DNA of 64,000 nt, taken from positions 310,001 to 374,000 of the forward strand of contig NZ_CP096199.1 of assembly GCF_023195835.1 (NCBI RefSeq). Reading direction: 5' to 3'. Both the position numbers and the translations under genes were made by a program. Every line of letters starts with the position of its first letter. The stretch's first letter is position 1. Of this stretch, positions 18,990 to 28,592 are shown piece after piece. Source of the DNA: Vibrio sinaloensis (GTDB lineage: Bacteria; Pseudomonadota; Gammaproteobacteria; Enterobacterales; Vibrionaceae). The notes beneath the pieces were generated by a model. It had not been told where the DNA came from, ran no database searches, and saw only the letters and a program-made list of their open reading frames with translations.

Positions 18990-20363
18990 ATGACAATCGA
19001 TCTTAAGAATAAAGTAGATATGGACGTAAGAGAGCAAGTTGCTCAACAGCGTGTTGAGCTAGAAGCTGCGGTTGCCAAAGCGTTAGAAATGGCGGCTGCT
19101 AAGTCGGATGCGGCTGAGGTCGCGATCAGCAAAACCACAGGCCTAAGTGTCTCTACTCGCATGTGCGAAGTCGAGAACGTTGAGTTTAATAGCGATGGTG
19201 CGCTGGGTATTACTGTTTACCGCAACCAACGTAAAGGTAGCGCATCTACTTCAGACTTAAGTGAAAAAGCGATTCAACAAACGGTGCTGGCAGCGTTGGA
19301 TATCGCTCAGTTCACGTCACAAGACCCATTTGCAGGCCCGGCGCCGAAAGAGTTGATGGTTAAAGAGATCCCCGACCTTGATTTGTTCCATCCCGATACT
19401 CCCGACCCAGATTATGCCGCGCAAGTTGCGATTGCCGCTGAACAGCAAGCGCTGGCTTACAGCGACAAGATTAAACAGAGTGATGGTGCCAGCTACGACA
19501 GCCACTACGGCTTAAAAGTGTACGGCAACAGCCACGGTTTACTGGCGAGCTATGCCTCGAGCCGTCACAGCACCAGTTGCTGTGTGATTGGCCAAGGTGA
19601 AAACGGTGAGATGGAGCGTGACTACAGTTATACCGTTGCACGCCATAAAGATGAGTTATGGACGCCGCAAACGGTGGGACAGAAAGCCGCCGAAAAAACC
19701 GTGAGTCGTTTGGATGCGCAGAAACTTAAAACCGGACACTATCCAGTGATGTTCGCCGCTGATGTGGCAACGGGGCTGCTCGGTCATCTAGTCATGGCTA
19801 TCAGTGGTGGCAACTTATACCGGAAATCTTCGTTTTTACTCGATAAGCTTGGTCAGCAAGTCTTGCCTGAGTGGTTTAACGTCTCTGAGCGTCCACACGT
19901 TTTGCGCGGTCTGGCATCAAGCCCATTCGATAGTGAAGGAGTATTCACTCAGGACAGAGAAATCATTACCGACGGTGTACTCGCAACCTATCTACTCACC
20001 AGTTATGCGGCGCGAAAAATGAATATGACGCCAACCGGACATGCTGGCGGGATTCATAACTGGTTTGTACAATCCACGGGCCAGAGCTTCGAGCAGATGC
20101 TGCAAGAGTTAGGTACGGGTCTATTAGTGACTGAAGTTATGGGCCAAGGGGTCAATATTGTCACTGGTGACTACTCTCGCGGCGCGGCAGGCTTTTGGGT
20201 AGAGAATGGTCAAATTCAGTATCCTGTGTCGGAAATCACCATTGCCAGCAATCTAAAAGAGATGTTTAACCAGATTGTTGCAGTGGGTAATGACGTAGAG
20301 ACCCGCTCGCAAATTCAAACTGGCTCTATCTTGCTTGAGAGTATGAAAGTCGCAGGTGAGTAA
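18990..20363 (+). CDS. pmbA: Metalloprotease subunit PmbA (TldE)
   Basis: Up to 457 residues. PmbA pairs with TldD (encoded at 59110) as a heterodimeric zinc protease that trims peptides such as microcin B17 precursor and CcdA; the active-site metal sits in TldD, and PmbA has no HExxxH motif. Family segments: [39 protein letters not shown] and [17 protein letters not shown]. Start uncertain: ATG 18990 and ATG 19020 both have weak ribosome binding sites, and 19020 fits the E. coli length better. The gene is followed by composite element B. Confidence 0.95.
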   Translation: MTIDLKNKVDMDVREQVAQQRVELEAAVAKALEMAAAKSDAAEVAISKTTGLSVSTRMCEVENVEFNSDGALGITVYRNQRKGSASTSDLSEKAIQQTVLAALDIAQFTSQDPFAGPAPKELMVKEIPDLDLFHPDTPDPDYAAQVAIAAEQQALAYSDKIKQSDGASYDSHYGLKVYGNSHGLLASYASSRHSTSCCVIGQGENGEMERDYSYTVARHKDELWTPQTVGQKAAEKTVSRLDAQKLKTGHYPVMFAADVATGLLGHLVMAISGGNLYRKSSFLLDKLGQQVLPEWFNVSERPHVLRGLASSPFDSEGVFTQDREIITDGVLATYLLTSYAARKMNMTPTGHAGGIHNWFVQSTGQSFEQMLQELGTGLLVTEVMGQGVNIVTGDYSRGAAGFWVENGQIQYPVSEITIASNLKEMFNQIVAVGNDVETRSQIQTGSILLESMKVAGE

Positions 20364-20480
20364 GGGATAGAGAATTGAGTTCGGGCTTCGCCCTGCGAGA
20401 TGCTAGAGCGCTTTGTTCCGAGAACGGACTTCGTCCTTCGAGAATTTAGATCGGGCTGCGCCCTTCGCGAGGAGCTTTTG

Positions 20481-20537
20481 ATGAGTGAGTCGAAAGCTGC
20501 AGGCAAAGCTGGATGGAATTTAAGCTTAATCGTCTGA
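20481..20537 (+). CDS. Possible small protein MSESKAAGKAGWNLSLIV in element B
   Basis: An 18-codon ORF starting ATG 20481 with a GAGGAG ribosome binding site six bases upstream, as good as that of any gene here. Element C has a counterpart (MSESKVAGSTG) at 60643 with the same spacing. Among the first eight codons the two copies differ at four positions, and three of these changes are synonymous (AGT/AGC, GCA/GCT, GGC/GGT), which hints at selection on a peptide; the number of changes is too small for proof. The product is hydrophilic with no membrane segment. It may be only a passenger of the repeat. Confidence 0.35.
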   Translation: MSESKAAGKAGWNLSLIV

Positions 20538-20548
20538 ATTTAAAGGAA

Positions 20549-20575
20549 AAGGGTTGACCTGCATTGTCAACCCTT
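20549..20575 (-). terminator. lysC terminator within element B
   Basis: A perfect 10-bp stem, AAGGGTTGAC / GTCAACCCTT, around a 7-base loop. The minus strand continues TTCC-TTT, giving a moderate U-tract for lysC; the plus-strand side is weaker. Confidence 0.75.
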
Positions 20576-20583
20576 GCAAGATT

Positions 20584-20807
20584 TTCTCGCTTCTCGCTTC
20601 TCGCTTCTCGCTTCTCGCTTCTCGCTTCTCGCTTCTCGCTTCTCGCTTCTCGCTTCTCGCTTCTCGCTTCTCGCTTCTCGCTTCTCGCTTCTCGCTTCTC
20701 GCTTCTCGCTTCTCGCTTCTCGCTTCTCGCTTCTCGCTTCTCGCTTCTCGCTTCTCGCTTCTCGCTTCTCGCTTCTCGCTTCTCGCTTCTCGCTTCTCGC
20801 TTCTCGC
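20584..20807. repeat. Heptamer tandem array (TTCTCGC)32 touching the lysC stop codon
   Basis: 224 bases of uninterrupted TTCTCGC, 32 copies by hand phasing across the lines. The last base overlaps the first base of the lysC stop (TAG, 20807-20809 on the minus strand). Because 7 is not a multiple of 3, every frame reads the same heptapeptide cycle on a strand (SEKREAR on minus, LASRFSL on plus) with no stop. This creates long spurious open frames in all phases. Confidence 0.97.
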
Positions 20808-22159
20808 TATTTCTCAAACAACTCAGTATGCAGTTTCTGAATCGCTTGCTTAGATACCGATTCATGGACTAAAAAGCATAGGTTGTGTGGGCTGGCGCCG
20901 TAACAGATCATACGCAGATTGAAGTCTTCTAACGTGCCGAACACTTGTTTAGCGTAGCCGCGGCTTTCACTCATGTTATTGCCGATAAGCGCGACCAAGC
21001 ATAAGTTGTGCTCGACCTCGACGCTGCACAGCTCTTCAAGTTCCGCGCGTACTTCGTCAGGTAGCTCGGGAGCGCCTCCAGAGGTGCCGGTTTGATCTAA
21101 GGTGAGAGAGACACTGATCTCAGAGGTAGTGATCAAATCTACCGATATCTTATGTTTCGCCAATATTTCAAATACTTTGGCGAGAAACCCGTAAGCGTGG
21201 AACATCTTAGCACTGCGCAGCGTGACCATGGTTTGGTTGCAGCGTAGTGCGAGTGCACGAAATAGCGGGGAGCTCTCCACTTGATGGCGAATCCAGGTGC
21301 CGCCTTTTTCAGGCTCTTTAGAAGAGCCAACAAACACCGGAATATCGTGACGTAGCGCTGGCACCAGTGTCGATGGATGGAGAATTTTTGCGCCGAAATT
21401 GGCCATCTCCGATGCTTCGCTAAAACTGATTTCGGCGATCGGCGCCGCTTTGGCTGCGATACGTGGATCGGTGGTGTAGATGCCAGGTACGTCGGTCCAG
21501 ATTTCTAGGCCCGCGGCTTTAACTGCTTCCGCAATAAGCGCGGCACTGTAGTCACTACCGCCGCGACCTAGGGTCGTGGTATTGCCCTCGTCATCTGAAC
21601 CGATGAAGCCTTGTGTTACCACCACATGCTGCTGACAAAGTGGCACTAATGATTGCTGGGCCAGTTGGCTGATCTGTTCCAAGTCTGGCTCGGCCTTACC
21701 AAAATGGCTGTCGGTACGCAGTACGTCGCGAATATCAAAGCGCACCGCGTCAATCCCACGCTCTTTCATGAGTTGAGTTAGGAGATGAGTCGACATTAAC
21801 TCACCGCAGGCCACTAAGTGGTCAGTCAGTTTGTGGTTTGATTGAATCGAGGCGGCTTCGGCCAGGCTGGTCACGGTATCTAGGATCGCGTAAACCTCGC
21901 TGGCGGTTTGGGTTGCGTCGTTGAGTTGGTTGAGCACCGCATCATGGATCTGAGCAAGCTGACTGAGCAACTCACCTCGATGTGCTTGATCTTGTACACC
22001 ATTCGCCAGTTCAACCAATAGGTTGGTCACCCCAGAGCAAGCACTACTCACGACTAGTTTAGTATTTGGATTATTTTCGATAATTGCAGCACAGCGGCTC
22101 ATTGCTTCAAAGTTTGCAACGCTTGTTCCACCAAATTTAGCTACATTAAAACTGCTCAC
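20807..22159 (-). CDS. lysC: Lysine-sensitive aspartokinase III
   Basis: A 450-residue enzyme phosphorylating aspartate, the first step to lysine, threonine and methionine. The N-terminal VAKFGGTSVANFEAM carries the kinase KFGGTS motif; the catalytic domain includes TTLGRGGSDYSAAL, and two ACT domains follow (VTLRSAKMFHAYGFLAKVF; LVALIGNNM). The LysC type (not ThrA/MetL) is indicated by single-domain length and by the upstream lysine riboswitch. The C-terminus (LHTELFEK) is intact and ends directly at the heptamer array. Confidence 0.96.
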   Translation of the reverse strand: MSSFNVAKFGGTSVANFEAMSRCAAIIENNPNTKLVVSSACSGVTNLLVELANGVQDQAHRGELLSQLAQIHDAVLNQLNDATQTASEVYAILDTVTSLAEAASIQSNHKLTDHLVACGELMSTHLLTQLMKERGIDAVRFDIRDVLRTDSHFGKAEPDLEQISQLAQQSLVPLCQQHVVVTQGFIGSDDEGNTTTLGRGGSDYSAALIAEAVKAAGLEIWTDVPGIYTTDPRIAAKAAPIAEISFSEASEMANFGAKILHPSTLVPALRHDIPVFVGSSKEPEKGGTWIRHQVESSPLFRALALRCNQTMVTLRSAKMFHAYGFLAKVFEILAKHKISVDLITTSEISVSLTLDQTGTSGGAPELPDEVRAELEELCSVEVEHNLCLVALIGNNMSESRGYAKQVFGTLEDFNLRMICYGASPHNLCFLVHESVSKQAIQKLHTELFEK

Positions 22160-22278
22160 AGCGTATCTCCCACGACTTCCTAAAATAATCTACTTGGCGA
22201 TTAGGCCAACATCCGATGTTTTTGCTTTGATGAAGAGAATTGAGCGAAAGAGAGGTCAATGAATAGATTGAGTTACCT

Positions 22279-22446
22279 CAGAAGCTCATCATCAGACAGG
22301 GCTGATGACAGTTGCAGGGATTCAACCCTAACAACCGACAGGTATGAGCCAACAACTCATACCTACCTCGGCACTGCTCCCCCTCAATACACTGTGTTGG
22401 AGTTGTGGCTCCACAATGTATCTACCTGGGCAGTGCTCCTCTTCTG
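22279..22446 (-). promoter_or_regulatory. Lysine riboswitch (L box) of lysC
   Basis: Read on the minus strand from 22446, the leader follows the lysC aptamer of E. coli block by block: AGAAGAGGAGCACTGCCCAGGTA, then GGAGCCAC, TGAGGGGGAGCAGTGCCGAGGT (split), GTCGG, TAGGGTTGAATCCCT and TGTCATCAG. P1 is CAGAAG (22441-22446) with CTTCTG (22279-22284). The next helix pairs GAGGT with ACCTC around 22250-22280 and could be the switch arm. Lysine should repress lysC. Confidence 0.93.
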
Positions 22447-22491
22447 CAAAATAATTTGCTACGCGGCATAAATATTCGCCACATATCCTGC

Positions 22492-22520
22492 ATTCAACTC
22501 GTTTCTGTGAACTATGTCAA
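22492..22520 (-). promoter_or_regulatory. Probable lysC promoter
   Basis: On the minus strand a perfect -35 TTGACA (22520-22515) and a 4/6 -10 TTGAAT (22497-22492) are 17 bases apart. Transcription would start near 22485, about 40 bases before the riboswitch. The remaining 22521-22679 must hold the promoter of the divergent aminotransferase gene; I see no clear hexamers there. Confidence 0.55.
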
Positions 22521-22679
22521 TGGCAATGTGCAACTTTATGCCTTTTTATAATTAACAAACTTGTGACACTGGTTTGACCACAAGACTTTGGGCTAATTGC
22601 TGACAGGGTAAAATTCGATTATGGTGATTCGAGGAAGAAAAAATACAAAAGCAAATCAATCCATAATTAGGAGCAGCCA

Positions 22680-23801
22680 ATGACGATTCAAAGTTTTATT
22701 CCCCCTCACCGTATTCTTATGGGCCCAGGCCCTTCAGACATTTCACCACAAGTGTTGCAAGCTTTGAGTCGCCCAACCGTCGGTCATTTAGACCCTCTGT
22801 TTATTGGTATGATGGATGAGCTGAAATCGCTCCTCAAGTATGCATTTCAGACTGAAAATGAATTTACTATCGCAGTATCAGCGCCAGGTAGTGCAGGGAT
22901 GGAAACCTGTTTTGTTAACCTAATTGAACCTGGTGAAAAGGTCATTGTTTGTCGTAATGGCGTGTTTGGCGAGCGTATGCGTGAAAACGTGGTTCGTGCC
23001 GGAGGAGAAGCCGTGGTTGTCGATGATGAGTGGGGCGCGCCAGTTTCAGTCGAAAAGGTCGCCCAGGCGCTTCAAGAGAACCCTGATGCTAAGATCCTCG
23101 CGTTTGTTCATGCAGAGACGTCAACCGGTGCTTGCAGCGATGCCCAGGCTCTAGGTCAACTGGCTAAGCAACATAATGTACTCACCATCGTCGATGCGGT
23201 CACTTCTCTCGGTGGTGCCCCCCTCAAAGTCGACGAGTGGCAGCTCGATGCTGTCTATTCTGGCAGTCAAAAGTGTCTTTCTTGTGTGCCGGGTTTGTCT
23301 CCAGTGACCTTCTCTGCAGCGGCTGTAGAGAAAATCCAGTCACGCACTACACCGGTCCAAAGCTGGTTCTTAGATCAAAGCCTAGTTCTGGGTTACTGGA
23401 GTGGTGAAGGTAAACGCAGTTATCACCACACTGCACCAGTGAATAGCCTTTACGCGCTGCACGAATCCTTACTGATGCTAAAACGCGAAGGGTTAGAAAA
23501 TGCGTGGCAGCGTCATCGTCAGATGCATGAAAAGCTTAAGCAAGGGTTGGAAAAGCTCGGTTTTGAATTCGTGGTTGACGCGTCATCTCGTTTGCCTCAG
23601 CTTAACGCGATTTATGTACCGGACGGGATCGATGAGGCTCAAGTACGCGCACATTTGCTTGAAACGTACAACTTAGAAATTGGTGCGGGTTTGGGCGCTT
23701 TAGCCGGAAAAGCTTGGCGCATCGGCTTAATGGGCTATGGCGCTCGCAGCGAAAATGTCGCCTTATGTCTTCGCGCTCTCGAAGAGTCATTGACCCAATA
23801 G
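22680..23801 (+). CDS. Class V aminotransferase (alanine-glyoxylate / serine-pyruvate type)
   Basis: A 373-residue PLP-dependent enzyme. The N-terminal motif is MGPGPSDISPQVLQALSRPTVGHLDP; the PLP lysine is in YSGSQKCLSCVPG (about residue 200), and TSLGGAPLKVDEW with IVDAVTS carries the cofactor Asp. Family members transfer amino groups between alanine or serine and glyoxylate or pyruvate; the exact substrate cannot be read here. The ribosome binding site AGGAG precedes ATG 22680. It ends in a strong terminator facing pglL. Confidence 0.88.
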   Translation: MTIQSFIPPHRILMGPGPSDISPQVLQALSRPTVGHLDPLFIGMMDELKSLLKYAFQTENEFTIAVSAPGSAGMETCFVNLIEPGEKVIVCRNGVFGERMRENVVRAGGEAVVVDDEWGAPVSVEKVAQALQENPDAKILAFVHAETSTGACSDAQALGQLAKQHNVLTIVDAVTSLGGAPLKVDEWQLDAVYSGSQKCLSCVPGLSPVTFSAAAVEKIQSRTTPVQSWFLDQSLVLGYWSGEGKRSYHHTAPVNSLYALHESLLMLKREGLENAWQRHRQMHEKLKQGLEKLGFEFVVDASSRLPQLNAIYVPDGIDEAQVRAHLLETYNLEIGAGLGALAGKAWRIGLMGYGARSENVALCLRALEESLTQ

Positions 23802-23818
23802 CGATTCAAACTAAAGTT

Positions 23819-23839
23819 AAGGCGACGTGAGGTCGCCTT
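23819..23839. terminator. Terminator after the aminotransferase gene
   Basis: AAGGCGAC / GTCGCCTT with a 5-base loop, followed by TTTAT on the plus strand. It ends five bases before the pglL stop codon. Confidence 0.85.
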
Positions 23840-23843
23840 TTTA

Positions 23844-25613
23844 TCAACCTTTGTTGTGCTCCGCTTTCAGGGCGTCGATATCAGGCGCGACGTAATCAAT
23901 CTGCGCAAAGTCTTGTGCAGGGAACAAAAACTGCGCTTCGGTGCGGATTTGCTCGGCTTTGACGTTATCCCCCATCGCTAAATAGGCGAGAATCAAATTG
24001 TTGTAAAAGGCTGGACGTGGCTTGTCTTTGATGATGCCTAACGACCAGTCGATATAGGGCTGGATGTACTGGCTCTGTTGTTGACTCAAACCGATCAACA
24101 AATAGGTGCTGTAGATATCCCAATCAAACCGATCTTGCCACGCCGTCGCGTTGGAGACTCGATTGAGTATTTCCGGCTGTTTGGGGTGCGAGCGCTCAAA
24201 TTGGGTCAGTACATAGTTACTGTGTAGGGCGGTCAGCATGTAGATACTGGTCACAATCGGCAGCAGTAAGCTCACTATGCGCAGTGACGCTTTTGATAGC
24301 ATACTTAGTGACAAACTGCGATAACGACTCGCGCGCTGGTCGACCCAATACAGCAAGATCACGAAGGTCAGCCAATGAATGGCCGAGTGATAAAATGGGT
24401 ACTCTAACTGGCTATGCAGCACGATCGGAACAAACAGAGCGAACATGGCCAGTCGCGTGCCCTTTTTGGCTTGAAATAGGCGTGCGAGCACAAACAGGGC
24501 CGCAAGTACAATCGCCATTAGCGGCAGTAATCCCCCTTCCACTCCCCAATAGAGCAACTCATTGTGTGGGTGGTCCATGGCCGGCAACCCGGGAGGGTAA
24601 TCTGGATTCAGTTGGTGCTGGCGAGCTGTGTACACGATATATTCCGGCTCGAAACGGCCATAGCCGTAGCCAGTAAATGGCTTCTCGATCAGCATATCTA
24701 TGGCTTGGGGAAGCGTATATTGACGCGGGCTCTCCAAATGCGCTTTTTGTCTGATCAAGTCTCCTTGTTGGCTAGAGAGTGCCGACAAAGCAAACCCTAT
24801 CACGATCCCCAGTAGTACCGAGCCAACCCAACCCCAAAAGCGTTTTTTGGTTGCGAAACGATATAAGTAGTGCAGTAGCAACAGCACAGTCAGAGCCGCC
24901 CCTAGCCACCCGGTACGTGAGGCCAGTACCACCAGTAACGGAATTGTCATCAGTGGCATCAGATAGAGTAATGCGACTTCGCTTACTTTGCGTTGGTACT
25001 TGATCGGATGACGCGCCAGTAAGTAGCCCGATAAGCCCAGCCCTGTTGCGAGAAAGCTCGCCATCACATTCGGCTGCTGAAAAATACCATAGGGTCGGTT
25101 AGTGTTGGTGTCATAGCCAAACAGGTTGTTGGGTTCGAGCCAGAGAAACTGCACCCAGCCAAACAGGGATTGAATAAACACAGCGATGGTAATAAACCAC
25201 AATAGTCGCTGCTTTTGCTTATTGCTAAAGCGGATCTGCTGCAAGACCACAAATAGCAAATACCCGGCCCACAAGCCAACTAATCTCGAGCTTGCCAGTG
25301 TGAGATCTGAGCCGACATAGAAAAGGGGGATGGTGAGCATGACGCAGCAGATGAATAGGCCGATCGTCAGTTTGTTGTATCTGAGCACCGCATCTCGGCC
25401 GATCTGATAAAGCCCTATCCCTAGAGAAATACTCAACGCAAGCCAAGTGGTGGTGTTGAAAGAGAGGGCGAGCCCCGCGCCGCCCGGATTAGGCGTAAAT
25501 ACATGCATCGCGAGCAAGAACACCACAGCAACGGAGACTAAAAATGGCTTAATCAAAGGAACCTTAGGTGCCTTTGGTTCGAGCTCTGTTCCTGCTACAT
25601 AAGTGGTTGCCAT
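23844..25613 (-). CDS. pglL: PglL-family O-oligosaccharyltransferase (Wzy_C domain)
   Basis: A 589-residue inner-membrane protein with about 11-13 membrane segments. The Wzy_C region carries the family's periplasmic loop (GYDTNTNRPYGIFQQPNVMASFLATG and a later MDHPHNELLYWGVEGG with the conserved His); the C-terminal about 150 residues match the second Wzy_C/TPR-like extension of PglL enzymes rather than LPS ligases. Such enzymes move a lipid-linked glycan onto Ser/Thr of pilins or other periplasmic proteins. The native substrate is not evident; the MSHA pilin locus lies 6 kb away. It is not linked to a glycan synthesis cluster in this window. Confidence 0.8.
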   Translation of the reverse strand: MATTYVAGTELEPKAPKVPLIKPFLVSVAVVFLLAMHVFTPNPGGAGLALSFNTTTWLALSISLGIGLYQIGRDAVLRYNKLTIGLFICCVMLTIPLFYVGSDLTLASSRLVGLWAGYLLFVVLQQIRFSNKQKQRLLWFITIAVFIQSLFGWVQFLWLEPNNLFGYDTNTNRPYGIFQQPNVMASFLATGLGLSGYLLARHPIKYQRKVSEVALLYLMPLMTIPLLVVLASRTGWLGAALTVLLLLHYLYRFATKKRFWGWVGSVLLGIVIGFALSALSSQQGDLIRQKAHLESPRQYTLPQAIDMLIEKPFTGYGYGRFEPEYIVYTARQHQLNPDYPPGLPAMDHPHNELLYWGVEGGLLPLMAIVLAALFVLARLFQAKKGTRLAMFALFVPIVLHSQLEYPFYHSAIHWLTFVILLYWVDQRASRYRSLSLSMLSKASLRIVSLLLPIVTSIYMLTALHSNYVLTQFERSHPKQPEILNRVSNATAWQDRFDWDIYSTYLLIGLSQQQSQYIQPYIDWSLGIIKDKPRPAFYNNLILAYLAMGDNVKAEQIRTEAQFLFPAQDFAQIDYVAPDIDALKAEHNKG

Positions 25614-25679
25614 AATTTTCTACACCTCAAAAAAAACAGACCAGTGATTGAGGCACTGGTCTGTTCATATTACAACTAA

Positions 25680-28505
25680 TTACTCACTTAACATAGGTTT
25701 AAGGAATCGAGCTGTGTGCGAGCCCTCAACCAGGGCGACTTGTTCTGGTGTACCCGTAGCGATAATTTCACCGCCGCCTTGTCCTCCTTCTGGGCCAAGA
25801 TCGACAATCCAATCGGCGGTTTTTATTACATCCAAGTTGTGCTCGATGACGACGACGGTATTGCCATGGTCGCGAAGTCGGTGCAAAACGCTGAGCAACT
25901 GCTGAATATCGTGGAAATGGAGTCCTGTGGTCGGTTCATCCAAAATATATAGCGTTTTGCCGGTATCACGTTTTGACAGTTCGCGTGCGAGCTTAACCCG
26001 TTGTGCCTCACCACCAGATAGGGTGGTGGCCGCTTGTCCTAAGCGGATGTATGAAAGACCAACGTCGATCAGGGTTTGTAGTTTGCGGGCAATCACGGGA
26101 ACCGGGTCGAAGAACTGACGAGCATCTTCAACCGTCATTTCTAACACCTCATCGATGGTTTTGCCTTTGTAGCGCACTTCCAGGGTTTCTCGGTTGTAGC
26201 GTTTGCCTTTACATACGTCACATGGGACGTAAACATCAGGCAAAAAGTGCATTTCAACTTTAATTACGCCATCGCCCTGACACGCTTCACAGCGACCACC
26301 GCGTACATTAAAGCTAAAGCGGCCCGGCTTGTAACCACGCGAGCGCGACTCTTGCGTGCCAGCAAACAACTCACGAATTGGAGTAAAAATGCCGGTATAG
26401 GTAGCAGGGTTAGAGCGAGGGGTGCGACCAATCGGGCTTTGATCAATATCGATGACCTTATCGAAGTGCTCCAGTCCCTTGATTTTTTTGTATGGGGCCG
26501 GCATGGCAGTGGTGGCCCCATTAAGTTGAGTATGAGCAATCTTAAAGAAAGTATCATTGATCAGGGTCGATTTGCCTGACCCCGACACACCAGTAATACA
26601 GCTAAACAGACCGACGGGGATTTCCAGGGTGACGTCCTTAAGGTTGTTGCCGGATGCGCCAATCAGTTCAACCACTTTTTTCTTATCCATTGGGGTGCGA
26701 CTGGTGGGGACAGCAATCTCTTTTTTGCCGCTGAGATATTGGCCGGTGAGCGAGTTGGGATTGGCAATAATCTCGTCCATCGTACCTTCTGCCACCACGT
26801 TGCCACCGTGCACGCCAGCGCCCGGCCCAATATCGATCACGTGATCGGCCATGCGTATCGCATCTTCGTCATGTTCAACCACCAAAACAGTGTTGCCAAG
26901 ATCGCGCAAGTGGGTCAGGGTTTTCAATAAACGTTCGTTGTCGCGTTGATGTAGACCGATAGAAGGCTCATCCAGAACATACATCACACCGACTAAACCG
27001 GCACCAATCTGACTAGCAAGGCGAATCCGCTGCGCTTCACCGCCCGAGAGGGTTTCGGCGCTGCGCGACAGATTGAGATAATTGAGCCCAACATTGACCA
27101 AAAACTGCAAGCGGTCATTGATCTCTTTCATCACCTTTTCCGCGATTTGTGCGCGTTGCCCTTCAAGCTGAAGCGAAGCAAAAAAGTGTAAAGCATCGGC
27201 AATACTCAGCTCGACGATTTGTGGCAAGGTGGTGTCACCGATAAATACATTACGTGCCTCTAAGCGCAGGCGACTGCCGTCACAGCTTGAGCAGGTTTTG
27301 GTTGAAATGTATTTCGCCAGATCTTCGCGCACCGCACTCGATTCAGTGTCGCGATAGCGTCTTTCTAAGGTGTTTAAGATGCCCTCAAACGGGTGGCGTT
27401 TTACTCGGATATCACCGCGATCATTGATGTACTTGAACTCAATCTCCGCTCGGCCTGAGCCGGTGAGGATGATATCGCGAGTCTTTTTTGGCAAAGATTT
27501 AAACGGCGCGTGAAGATCGAAGCCGTAGTGATCTGCCAATGATGAGAGCATTTGGAAATAGTAGTAGTTCTTCTGATCCCAGCCACGAATAGCACCTTGT
27601 GCCAGGCTTAACGAATCGTCGACGATGACCCGCGCCGGATCGAAATATTGTTGCACACCGAGGCCGTCACAAGTATGGCAAGCGCCGGCTGGGTTATTAA
27701 ACGAAAACAAGCGCGGCTCAAGTTCTTGCATACTGTAACCACAGTGTGGACAGGCAAAGTTAGCCGAAAACACCACTTCCTCACCTTCGCCATCCATAGG
27801 AGCGACAACCGCTATGCCCCCTGACAACTCAAGCGTGGTCTCAAACGATTCGGCCAGACGCTGCTGCAAGTCACTGCGGACTTTGAACCGGTCGACTACG
27901 ACTTCAATGGTGTGCTTCTTATGCAGTTCAAGCGTTGGTGGATCGGAAAGGTCACATGTCTCACCGTCGATACGCGCGCGAATGAAGCCTTGTGCGGCTA
28001 AGTTTTCTAGTGTTTTGACGTGCTCGCCTTTGCGCTCTTTTACGATGGGCGCAAGTAGCATCATTTTTGAGCCTTGTGGCATCTCCAGTACTTTGTCTAC
28101 CATCTGAGAGATCGTCTGTGCAGCCAGTGGCACTTTGTGCTCAGGGCATCGCGGTTCACCAACGCGAGCGTAGAGGAGTCTCAGATAGTCATACACTTCG
28201 GTAATGGTGCCGACCGTGGAGCGGGGATTGTGAGAAGTCGACTTTTGCTCAATCGAGATCGCCGGAGACAGACCCTCAATATGGTCGACATCGGGCTTTT
28301 CCATCAGCGATAAAAATTGACGAGCATAGGCGGATAATGACTCGACATAGCGACGTTGCCCTTCGGCATAAAGTGTATCAAAAGCCAGGGAAGACTTACC
28401 GGAGCCAGATAACCCGGTGATCACGATAAGTTTATCTCGTGGAATGGTGAGGTTGATGTTCTTCAGGTTATGGGTGCGGGCACCGCGGACTTCAATCTGA
28501 TCCAT
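25680..28505 (-). CDS. uvrA: UvrABC excision nuclease subunit A
   Basis: A 941-residue DNA-damage sensor with two ABC ATPase modules: Walker [10 protein letters not shown] (residues 31-39) and GVSGSGKST (about 640), signatures [12 protein letters not shown] and [12 protein letters not shown], and zinc modules with CPHCGYS...CHTCDG and CEACQGDG...[12 protein letters not shown] 28505 ([14 protein letters not shown]) matches the standard N-terminus; the six extra residues of the longer frame do not. Preceded by a LexA box. Confidence 0.98.
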   Translation of the reverse strand: MDQIEVRGARTHNLKNINLTIPRDKLIVITGLSGSGKSSLAFDTLYAEGQRRYVESLSAYARQFLSLMEKPDVDHIEGLSPAISIEQKSTSHNPRSTVGTITEVYDYLRLLYARVGEPRCPEHKVPLAAQTISQMVDKVLEMPQGSKMMLLAPIVKERKGEHVKTLENLAAQGFIRARIDGETCDLSDPPTLELHKKHTIEVVVDRFKVRSDLQQRLAESFETTLELSGGIAVVAPMDGEGEEVVFSANFACPHCGYSMQELEPRLFSFNNPAGACHTCDGLGVQQYFDPARVIVDDSLSLAQGAIRGWDQKNYYYFQMLSSLADHYGFDLHAPFKSLPKKTRDIILTGSGRAEIEFKYINDRGDIRVKRHPFEGILNTLERRYRDTESSAVREDLAKYISTKTCSSCDGSRLRLEARNVFIGDTTLPQIVELSIADALHFFASLQLEGQRAQIAEKVMKEINDRLQFLVNVGLNYLNLSRSAETLSGGEAQRIRLASQIGAGLVGVMYVLDEPSIGLHQRDNERLLKTLTHLRDLGNTVLVVEHDEDAIRMADHVIDIGPGAGVHGGNVVAEGTMDEIIANPNSLTGQYLSGKKEIAVPTSRTPMDKKKVVELIGASGNNLKDVTLEIPVGLFSCITGVSGSGKSTLINDTFFKIAHTQLNGATTAMPAPYKKIKGLEHFDKVIDIDQSPIGRTPRSNPATYTGIFTPIRELFAGTQESRSRGYKPGRFSFNVRGGRCEACQGDGVIKVEMHFLPDVYVPCDVCKGKRYNRETLEVRYKGKTIDEVLEMTVEDARQFFDPVPVIARKLQTLIDVGLSYIRLGQAATTLSGGEAQRVKLARELSKRDTGKTLYILDEPTTGLHFHDIQQLLSVLHRLRDHGNTVVVIEHNLDVIKTADWIVDLGPEGGQGGGEIIATGTPEQVALVEGSHTARFLKPMLSE

Positions 28506-28572
28506 GCTTATCACTTTATGCAAAAAATTAGTGCGCTAAGTATTACATAGTGTGACAAATGTGCAAAGAAAA

Positions 28573-28592
28573 TACTGGATAAAAAAACAGTA
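28573..28592 (-). promoter_or_regulatory. LexA (SOS) box of uvrA
   Basis: TACTGG-ATAAAAAA-ACAGTA matches the CTGT-N8-ACAG operator with one change (CTGG) and has the extended TACTG/CAGTA flanks. It lies about 68 bases upstream of uvrA and overlaps the U-tract of the galU terminator. Confidence 0.82.

Larger units (their letters stand above)
20364..20807. repeat. Composite intergenic element B (pmbA/lysC)
   Basis: A 443-base convergent gap with the full set of layers: mini-hairpins GGGCTTCGCCC (20383-20393), GGACTTCGTCC (20426-20436) and GGGCTGCGCCC (20453-20463); a short ORF at 20481; a terminator at 20549-20575; and a 32-copy heptamer array. From about 20410 to 20575 it is recognisably homologous to element C behind tldD, including CTGAATTTAAAGGAAAAGG against CTGAATTTAAAAGAAAAGG just before the terminator. 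Confidence 0.85.

Noticed and set aside
20584..20807. CRISPR-like array
   Set aside because: The units are contiguous heptamers with no spacers, and no cas genes are present in the window.
20446..20865. Long open frames with SEKREAR or LASRFSL repeats on both strands
   Set aside because: They are produced by the heptamer array, which contains no stop in any frame. The lysC stop lies inside the minus-strand frame, and no ribosome binding site supports a start.
22259..22471. 70-codon open frame on the plus strand
   Set aside because: It is antisense to the lysine riboswitch, whose conserved blocks explain the sequence fully.
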